DNA of 64,000 nt, from assembly GCA_013350335.1 (NCBI GenBank), contig CM023532.1, positions 91,143,383-91,207,382 on the forward strand. Direction: 5' to 3'. The position numbers and the translations under genes are program-made. Under the pieces are notes generated by a model. That model saw nothing but the letters and a program-made list of their open reading frames with translations. It ran no database searches and was not told the DNA's origin. Shown here piece by piece: positions 56,568 through 64,000 of this stretch (position 1 is its first letter; every line of letters begins with the position of its first letter). Origin of the DNA: Chimonanthus salicifolius (taxonomy: Eukaryota > Streptophyta > Magnoliopsida > Laurales > Calycanthaceae).

Positions 56568-56597
56568 TTTTGTCACAAAATTGACAAAGGGGGAGAT
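56568..56597 (+). promoter_or_regulatory. polypurine tract of gag-only SIRE
   Basis: TTTTGTCACAAAATTGACAA then AGGGGGAGAT, directly before LTR start TGTAAGTGCCCC. Confidence 0.8.
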
Positions 56598-58082
56598 TGT
56601 AAGTGCCCCAGTTCGTCCGAGTCACCTTTATTGTCAATTACGTGACTCAGTTGGACTTTCCTTGGATGTATAAGAGATCTACTATGAAGTTGAAGCGTCT
56701 ACACCGAATACGGTATTGGCACATAGGTAAGTGAACCGTAAGAGACCTTAGGCTAAGTCAATTGGAAAAATAAGATAATAAGTGATTTTCAACCTCGAGG
56801 CCTCATGCAATCTACCCAAGCCTCGCAGCTAGTTATGCTGAGCTGAGTTGAGTCTAGCTGACCCTGTGTCGAGCTGACTCAGTCTCTTACAGCTTTAGAA
56901 TGTTAAAATCTGTGTCTATTTAATTGAGAGGAAATTATGGTAAATTGATTGGAAGCTTATTTTGGTAAATAAATTTATCCACATGGTAAGATGGGTAATT
57001 ATGTTAAATTGATTGGAAGCTCATTATGGTAAATAAATTTATCCATATGGTGAGATGTTGCCACCTCTCTTAAAATTTGAATTTGAATACCCTTGAGGAG
57101 CTGTCCATGACAAGTATGGAAAGGCTCCTCCATGAGCTTTAATCCATCTTACAAATCTTCCATCTAATCTTTGATTGATGGCTAAGATAGATGTTGCAAA
57201 TCATGCACGATGGACTTGAGCTGGCTGCTATCTGGATCGATTTTGTCTGTCAGATTAAGCAGCACATATGTGCTGTCTTTCCAACAAATTACCGCTGGCG
57301 AGGCCTCACCAGAATCAGCGAGGCCTCGCAAGCATGACTAACTGCAGACCTTAAAACTATTTATAAAATAACAGTAAGGCTGTTGTTCAGAGTACCGAAT
57401 ACACTCAGAAAAAACTCAGGAACAGGACTACAAGTGAGTGATCATTCGTCCTTCCCTCTAAACACCTTCTTCATCATCTTCCTTAGTGAATGTTTGGATA
57501 ATCAATACCACAATCCTGATGAAGAGTAAGGTGTTCATATAGGACTATAAAACCAGTCATACCCTTGCCCTATACTGTTGTGCCGATAGTCATTTTGATG
57601 GAGCTAAACTAATGGAAAGGAGCACACAGATTCAGTAAAGAAGAAAGAGCTTAAAGGAAAACGGTCAAGGCCCAAGGCAAATATTTCTTCTTTGTTTTAT
57701 TTCAAACATTGTAAAGTGGATTAGAACAGTGTGTTCGAACCACTCTAAAAAATAGGTGTAGAAGATTAGACCGATTGGGTTGAACCTCTATAAAAAACTA
57801 GGTTGTACTATTTGGGTGTGAGACCCATACATAGTATATTTGGGATAGCCGTAGAGAGGGTGAGTCCAACAGTGGATGTAGGTTCAGGTGAACCGAACCA
57901 CTATATATCATTGTGCATGTGTGGTTTGCATTAATGGTTTGATTCATTTGTTTATCACTTGCACACACGTTTATTCCGCTGCACATATTGTTAAATTTGA
58001 TAAATTATTTAGGAACTAAAACTGAAAACCGACCTATTCACCCCTCCTCTAAGTCGTGCATACTTCTAGTAACGGAATTTCA
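56598..58082 (+). mobile_element. SIRE 3' LTR of gag-only element
   Basis: 1485 bases, TGTAAGTGCCCC to ACGGAATTTCA. The variable part (56790-57350) carries GCGAGGCCTCGC-type palindromic motifs. The last 590 bases match the 5' LTR remnant at 47469-48061. Confidence 0.9.
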
Positions 58083-58397
58083 AAGTCTCTGTATTTTGTA
58101 TCAAGGTTCCAATAGTCTCATAGCTACTCTAAGCCATACTCATGAAGTCTATATTCTTATCTCATCAATACCATGTGAGGGACGCACCCATACCACATCT
58201 CAATCATCAACATCACGTGAGGGACACACCCATACCATGTCTCAATGTAATCAAGTGACCTCGTCACCTACATCTGAGTGCCAAAAATCCTCATGAACTC
58301 TTAAAGTTGCATACTTTTATTGAAAATCACTTATACTTCCATCACCATACAAGGGTAGGTAGGGTTAGAACAACCCTTCAAAACGTACCCACAACCC
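58083..58397 (-). other. internal region of minus-strand family A-like element
   Basis: On the minus strand this lies after the accessory frame. No reading frame is recognised. A direct repeat of about 40 bases (GTGAGGGACGCACCCATACC and GTGAGGGACACACCCATACC) lies at 58170-58245. The SIRE LTR cuts it at 58082. Confidence 0.45.
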
Positions 58398-58692
58398 TTA
58401 CAAAATCTCCCCTTTTTCCTGACTTTCTTTTCTACCTCTTAACCTAATCTTCCGTAGAAGACCCTGCATCTCGTCAAAGAGATTGTCAGGGCATGTCATC
58501 GACATGTGCCCCAACACTCTGCACGTCAAACAAGGTATTATCCCTGGTCCTCCAATGTAAGAACAATTAGTCCTTTATTTCCCGTGCCCATGAAGTCCAC
58601 AAACCGGGCAAACCACTTCAAGAGGGTGAGGATAGTATGTACAGTTGTGCCCATCCTGATTGCACAACTCGCACATATAGTCAGGATCTATC

Positions 58693-58697
58693 TCCCC
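58693..58697 (+). repeat. target-site duplication TCCCC, left copy
   Basis: It precedes TGTAATGCCC and is matched at 62152-62156. Confidence 0.95.
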
Positions 58698-59399
58698 TGT
58701 AATGCCCGCCCCTTTTCACCGAAAACCAGAGTATATTTTTTTTTTTAAAGTGACAAAGGGCACGGACGTCACGACGCGAGTTAAGTTCCGAGCTTCTAAA
58801 GCCCGGCCCTTAACTGGCCAACCCTACGCGTGCGTGGAACATAAGTCCACGAGTACGGTTCACGCGTAGAAAGTAAGCTCGCGGAACATAAAAATAACTG
58901 CGGATGATAATAGAACTATCCTACCAGTTCTTCAGATAGCAGGGAAGAAATACCCAATTAATTACGAAAATGTCATTATACTGTATTATCCAAAATAATA
59001 CCTAAACATAGCAAACTACCTAAATTATTACATTTCCGACAAGCTAACTATACAAATGCATCTTTTCCAAAATAAACGTAAAACAAAATAATTAATCCGC
59101 CTCCCCAAGCTCTTAAGCTTGGCTTCCATCTTGCCCTTCCGTTCCGCCATCTCCTGCATCGTCAGCTAGGGTAGAAGTAGGGCGTTAGAACAACGCGCCC
59201 AGTAGGACTCCGAGTAGGGCTAGCACATGGATTAATAATAACAGCATACTGATAATAACCCAATGAAAGCTGATAAACCATCATATAATGAAACTGTAAA
59301 GTAAATGCCATGTCATGGGTGTCCATGATATGCAACCCACCCATCATCCAAACCGTATAATATCATATCCCTCTTGACGGAACACAACCTCGTCAAGGT

Positions 59400-59558
59400 G
59401 TCCCCATGCCTGTTCTCGTCGCCCCGACGGAGCATGGACTCCGGTTATCAAAATATCCCCATGCCTGTTTTTCGGTCGCCCCGACGGAGCATGGACTCCG
59501 GTTATCAAAATATCCCCATGCCTGTTTTTCGGTCGCCCCGACGGAGCATGGACTCCGG
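59400..59558 (-). repeat. 59-bp tandem repeat, three units, family C
   Basis: Units contain GCCCCGACGGAGCATGGACT and CCGGTTATCAAAATATCCCC. The two overlapping open frames here are made by the repeat. Confidence 0.95.
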
Positions 59559-60223
59559 TTTATTTATTTTTTTCCACCCATGCCATGCATGAGATGTAAT
59601 GCATTATGCTATGTATTATTTATAACTCATAACGTTAAGATATCATACATAGCCTTAATTTATAATGTATAACCTTAATCATAGTTCATAGCCATTAAAT
59701 AAAATCCATCTTAAACATAGCATCCATATTTATAAAAAAACCCATCATAAGATAAATACTAAAATCAATAAAATATGACAAAAATACCGTTACACATCCA
59801 TGGCTTACAAATAGGTAGGAATCCAACCGATTACCGACTCGCGTCCTTTTCCCGTATTCGTCCGACAATCCAGCTACCGACTCGGGTACCGCTTGTGCTA
59901 TCCGACACCTTATTAAATTACCACATTAGTCCATATTTTACCATTTCCAAGCCCATAAATCATATCTTAGTGGGTTTTCTTCAATTTAGCCAATAATTAC
60001 CATTTTTGCCACTACCCCTTCACATGATTATGTACTCATTTATCTAGGTATGATTAAGTCCAAACTTGGTCCACCACTTAGGTCCCTAACTTAGGTCCAT
60101 TAATGATTCATTGACCATGACCTAACATCCCTAAATCATCCACTTAATTTAATCAAATTTTCCATCGTCTAGATACAAGCATGGACCCAACCTTAGCCCA
60201 TACAATAACTTACAAAATGGGTC

Positions 60224-60850
60224 ATGGGTTCGGCCACACACCATGGCCGAACCCATGATGTCTTGTTCCCCATTTTCCTTGGATCCTTTAGTACATTTTA
60301 GATCTACCACAAGTCCTCCCATGAGAGGTTTACATCATGCATTTAAATCACCATTTCAAGGTATCATTACATATTTTGGGTCCATCAAAACTACTAACAT
60401 TTTCCCATTTATTTCTCCATAAATCACAACCATTAAATCCACCATTGTTCACCATAGGGTTCGGCCATACACCATGGCCGAACCCATGGTTCATGATTCA
60501 TCACTCCTTACTCCAAAATATCTCCATTCGTCAAAATATTAAATCCATTACTCTTCCCATTTTTCCATGACTTTAACCTTAAAAACCCTAATTAACTTCA
60601 CACACACAACAACCTAGGGTTCGGCCATACACCATGGCCAAACCCATGGTTCATAATTTATTCTCTTTTATGTCTTCCAATGCCATAAAATCCTTTTACA
60701 TTTTCATCATAAAACCATTTTAAACATTACTCCCATGCATTCATTAAAACCCTAAATGCATTAATCAAAAACCTTCATTGTCTTCCATCCTTTAAACCCT
60801 AACCAATTTCATCAAACCCTAATCACCCGCCATGGCATGGCCGAACCCTA
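60224..60850 (-). repeat. palindrome array in family C solo LTR
   Basis: There are three good inverted repeats GGTTCGGCCA...TGGCCGAACCC and one decayed copy. Fewer than in families A, D and E. Confidence 0.85.
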
Positions 60851-62151
60851 TGGCCCATGATTCTTATTCCAAGCACCCCATTCCATACTCAATTCCATAA
60901 TTTATACAATGCACATACTACATTTATTTATTTCTTTTCCCTAACCCTAATTTTTTTCTCCATTAGAGTTTTACCCACTTTCCATTCCTTCCATTTGATG
61001 GATTTAAAATCCATAGCATAAAATTATCTATCCACCATTAAATTTCACAAAAACAAGCCCTAAATCTTAAACCCTAAAATCCAAAATTTCTTGTTTAAAA
61101 AATACTCACTATCCGACATCTCCTCCAATTTCCGCCGCTCCCGTCGATTTCCGTAGCCTCCTCTCTCCTTCCTCTTGATCTTTGATAGGTCAAGATCTTT
61201 GATCAAGGGTGGCAACTCCCAACCTTAAAATCGGCCATGTTAGGTTTGAATTTGAGAGATGAAAAGAGGAAAAGATGATGAGAGGAAGATGATGACCTTA
61301 ATCTTAGAGTGAACTCCCTCCAAATTCCATTTTTTTTTCTTCTCTCCTTGAGCTCCTTCTCTTTTTTTTTTTCTCTCCTTCACTTGGACATGGGACGGCA
61401 ATGGAGGAGTGGGAGGGATGGCGTTAGTGAAAATGAACATAAGAAAGAAAAAAAATCAAACTTATCCCCATTTGATGACCTCATTTACACTTTACATTAA
61501 TTTTTCACCAACCAAAGATATTTTAATCTCTTTATGGTGGTGGTTATCTAAACCACCACCAAGCCCAATGTGTCTTGCCTTTGAGGTGGGGTAGCTTGGT
61601 CTCCCATTTGACCAATTTAGCCACCAATTTAATAATTTAAGTATTTAATTAATTTGGTAATTAACTAAGGTTAATTCATTTTTATTTAACCTAATTCCCA
61701 TTATTCCACCCATGGTTGACCAAGTCAACCATGGTGGCCGGCCCCACAATCATTGACCCACTCGCCACCTCACTTGATGAGGTGGAGGTGGGTCCCACTT
61801 GGCCACACCACCATTGTTTAATTCCAAATTACTTAGGGTGATTAAATTTCATTAAGCCCACTCTAAATGGATCACCATTGGGCCCATGGCCCAATTACAT
61901 TTCCCACTAACCCATTTACCTTAGAGCTTAACCATCTTGACCCATTGGGTCCCAAATGGGTGTTTGACCCAATTTGACCATTCTTGACCCATTTAAATAA
62001 ATTTAAATCCAAACCATAGTCTATTGGGCCACACTTGGGCCTTTATCCAATTTTGGCCCATTTACCATTTACTCCACCAATTTTCTAATTTCCATCATTA
62101 AAATAATTAATATTCACATTTATATTAATTCCCAAATTCCGAGACCTTACA

Positions 62152-62156
62152 TCCCC
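62152..62156 (+). repeat. target-site duplication TCCCC, right copy
   Basis: It matches 58693-58697. Confidence 0.95.
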
Positions 62157-62356
62157 CACAATCTCTCTTATCATTGGAAAATCTTCCATAAGCTCTTCCG
62201 GAAGAGTGCTAGATCCACTTCTACCTCCTCGGGTAATCCCTCTTGATTGTCCATGTTAACTTCCATGTTGGAGTTGTTGGAAGCAGACACCAAATTTATT
62301 GGATTGCTAGGAGTTCCTCTGTCCCACAACTCCGTATACTCCACGTTGTTTGACAT

Positions 62357-62797
62357 ATCTGTATCATAACATAGAACTCATAAATAATTACAGCAACTCT
62401 AATAAAACCAAACTTGGTTTTGGGGGATTTCTTTATGTATCATATCATGTACTGTGTTTGGGGAAATTGCCAAATCTTCACACTTTGTTTTCTTTTGTTT
62501 CTGGGGAAATCTCTAAATTCTTGTTGTTTGTTTCTCAGTGTAGGGATATCAGGGGTGTGCATCCTACTTTGTTATGTTTGATATGTCCAGTTATGATGAC
62601 TGTACTTTACTTTGCTATCTTTCATTGTCGTTCTCAGATTGATTGTTCAGTCTAAGTCACTCGAAGTAAATTAATCCGGCCCCCAGTCAGTGGACTCCGA
62701 AGAATCGGTCAGTTGGGATTCTTATCTGTCAGTGAGACATGAAACTGTCTCAATCTTACTTCGATTATTCAACTTCCCGTTTCGCTCTAATACCAAC
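62357..62797 (-). promoter_or_regulatory. leader and primer-binding site, minus-strand element
   Basis: The minus strand starts with TGGTATTAGAGC (62784-62795, one mismatch to the Met-tRNA site). It continues with the leader shared with 21990-22150, including the stem-loop at 62633-62656. It ends in a T-rich stretch and GATACAG (acceptor-like, AG at 62359-62360) just before the ATG. Confidence 0.75.
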
Positions 62798-64000
62798 TGT
62801 AACGCCCCGCCCTTTCCGAGATTCGGAGTCTAATTTTTTTTTTTTAATAATCATAATATAATAACACCGGAAGAGGGCAGACGACGCGAGCTAAGTCCAG
62901 ACTACCCAAGTCCGACGCTTAACTGGCCACCCATGTGTGCATGGACTAAACCCATGAAGGACAAACCACACATGGAACTAAATTAAAACATGCGGAATAA
63001 CAATAACTAATTGCGGAACTAAACTGATGCGGAATATAATCAATCTTAAATTAACCATACACTCCTAGATAGCAAAGCACAGGTCATCCATTATAAACTA
63101 CTTATACCAAATCAAGGTTCATCAAATAGTTCCCAAACCATAGCAAAGTTTACTAGCTATTACATGACCATAAAAATGTAATTCAAAAGACAGTAATATA
63201 GAAATCCCAATCATCATTCAAGCGCTTAAGCTTGGCTCCCCTCTAGGTCCACGACCTTCTCTTTCCCTTTTCCTTTTCCTCTATTATCCTCTAAGGATAG
63301 AATTAGGGCGTTAGAACAATGTGCCCAGTAGGATTTCCGATTAGGGTTACCACATGATTAGTATATAAAACATGCATATATCATAGTATATATGGTCATA
63401 AAAAACAGATAAATCAATGCTATGTATGTATGCACAAGTAATGAGTCTCTCTCATCACACATATACATAGCCATCACTTGACGAGACTCTCATCGTCAAC
63501 GTAAGTCACATTACTCTTTCATTTCATGTTGATGATATTCCTCCTGACGGGACCCTCATCGCCTAAGGAGGCCGATATGGCTCTCATCATCAAAGTATTT
63601 CTCCTGGCGGGACCCTCATCGCCTAAGGAGACCAATGTGGCTCTCATCATTATAACATTCCTCCTGGCGGGACCTTCATCGCCTAAGGAGGCCAATGTAA
63701 TTCTTATCATCATGATACTACTCCTGGCGGGACCCTCATCGCCTAAGGAGGCTTTCCATAATCATCATCCCATGTCCATGCATGAGATGCCAATAAATAT
63801 ATGAAGTACGTAAATAAATCTCATGATTCAAAAACCAATTGAAACATAATAGTAATAACAACATATCTTATCAAATCATGATAAAACCAATCATCATAGT
63901 GGTTACAAGTAGGTAGGAAACCTTCTTAAAATTCGCTTAAGTATCTGTTCCTTCCAAGCGTCACCCGTTCACGACTAGCGTGCCGTCAAAGAGATCCGTC
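62798..64000 (-). mobile_element. 5' LTR of minus-strand family A-like element, cut by window
   Basis: The plus strand starts TGTAACGCCCCGCCC next to the primer-binding site. It has the A/T run, AGGGCGTTAGAACAATG...GCCCAGTAGG (63305-63330), four 60-base repeats and GGTAGGAAACC (63911). The window ends before its palindrome array. Confidence 0.88.
63541..63755 (-). repeat. 60-bp tandem repeat, four units
   Basis: Units start at 63541, 63601, 63661 and 63721 with CTCCTGGCGGGACCCTCATC. They correspond to the GGCCTCCTTAGGCG...AGTCC half of the 98-base unit of family A. Confidence 0.95.

Larger units (their letters stand above)
58698..62151 (-). mobile_element. solo gypsy LTR, family C, minus strand
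   Basis: The minus strand runs from TGTAAGGTCTCGGAATTTGG to GGGGCGGGCATTACA, 3454 bases, with perfect TCCCC duplications. It has no coding sequence. Palindromes lie near 60226, 60456 and 60617, with a decayed one near 60829. CTCCGTCGG-type repeats lie at 59400-59558, and the GGGCG...CGCCC block near 59180-59205. Confidence 0.95.
58398..62356 (-). pseudogene. accessory reading frame with three zinc-knuckle-like motifs
   Basis: Exon-like parts are 62356-62157 and 58692-58398, split by solo LTR 58698-62151 with its TCCCC duplication. Removing the LTR and one duplication restores one frame. N-terminal part: MSNNVEYTELWDRGTPS, acidic stretch, then a two-base slip in CTCT near 62210, then LPEELMEDFPMIREIVG. 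The C-terminal part has CELCNQDGHNC, CPVCGLHGHG with a TAA at 58575-58577 and a later Cys, and a clean CX2CX4HX4C, CLTCRVLGHMSMTC. A basic tail ends at TAA 58398. About 160 residues in all. It is preceded by a CAG acceptor-like site two bases before the ATG. It may bind RNA. I do not recognise a named family. Confidence 0.6.

Noticed and set aside
58170..58245. Direct repeat as a possible small satellite
   Set aside because: Only two copies of about 40 bases; not enough to call an array.
59374..59672. Open frames with three identical internal repeats (PTEHGLRL)
   Set aside because: They are translations of the 59-base LTR tandem repeat and exist in two frames at once.
63519..63804. Repeat-rich frames on both strands
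   Set aside because: They reflect the 60-base tandem repeat, whose length is divisible by three.

Overview
This window is plant nuclear DNA made almost entirely of LTR retrotransposons, nested inside one another. I see no host gene, no tRNA or rRNA gene and no CRISPR array. The element types (SIRE-type Ty1/copia, Tekay/Del-type chromovirus Ty3/gypsy with a C-terminal chromodomain, and Tat/Athila-type Ty3/gypsy) point to a flowering plant. I cannot name the species. A run of 100 N (47369-47468) marks an assembly gap.

Layout. 1-4745: SIRE copia element cut down to LTR, end of reverse transcriptase plus RNase H, LTR. 4746-6668: minus-strand Tat/Athila spacer and LTR pieces. 6669-10205: solo gypsy LTR (family D). 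10206-13905: minus-strand Tat/Athila LTR, spacer and integrase remnant. 13890-15373: 3' end of another SIRE element. 15374-17989: minus-strand gypsy LTR fragment. 17990-18304 and 39785-about 41188: one Tat/Athila LTR, split by a long gypsy element (family A, 18310-39779, target-site duplication GGTCA). Inside family A sits a second chromovirus (family B, 22563-33985) with most of a gag-pol. 41189-43555 and 47005-47368: family D LTR split by a minus-strand solo LTR (family E, 43556-46999, duplication TTGGT). 47469-58082: gag-only SIRE element holding a deleted minus-strand family B element (50452-56554, duplication GGTAG). 58083-64000: 5' part of a minus-strand family A-like element, split by a solo LTR (family C, 58698-62151, duplication TCCCC).

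The gypsy LTRs are very long: 3.4-3.7 kb in the complete copies, more in family B. Across families A-E they share one design. The upstream part has W-box palindromes. A purine-rich leader ends in a GTAAG splice-donor-like site. An array of short palindromes follows (arms GGTTCGGCCAT and ATGGCCGAACC), then a CpG-rich block, tandem repeats built on CTCCGTCGG, a GGGCG...CGCCC block and a poly-A/TACA end.

The best candidate for something undescribed is an extra small reading frame just after the primer-binding leader of the family A-like elements. Its start codon lies two bases after a conserved CAG acceptor-like site. The better copy (58398-62356, minus strand, interrupted by a solo LTR) encodes three zinc-knuckle-like motifs. 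Together with the LTR donor site this suggests a spliced accessory transcript whose intron carries the hairpin array. That model is inference.

All coding regions are broken by stops, frameshifts, deletions or insertions, so every element here looks immobile by itself.
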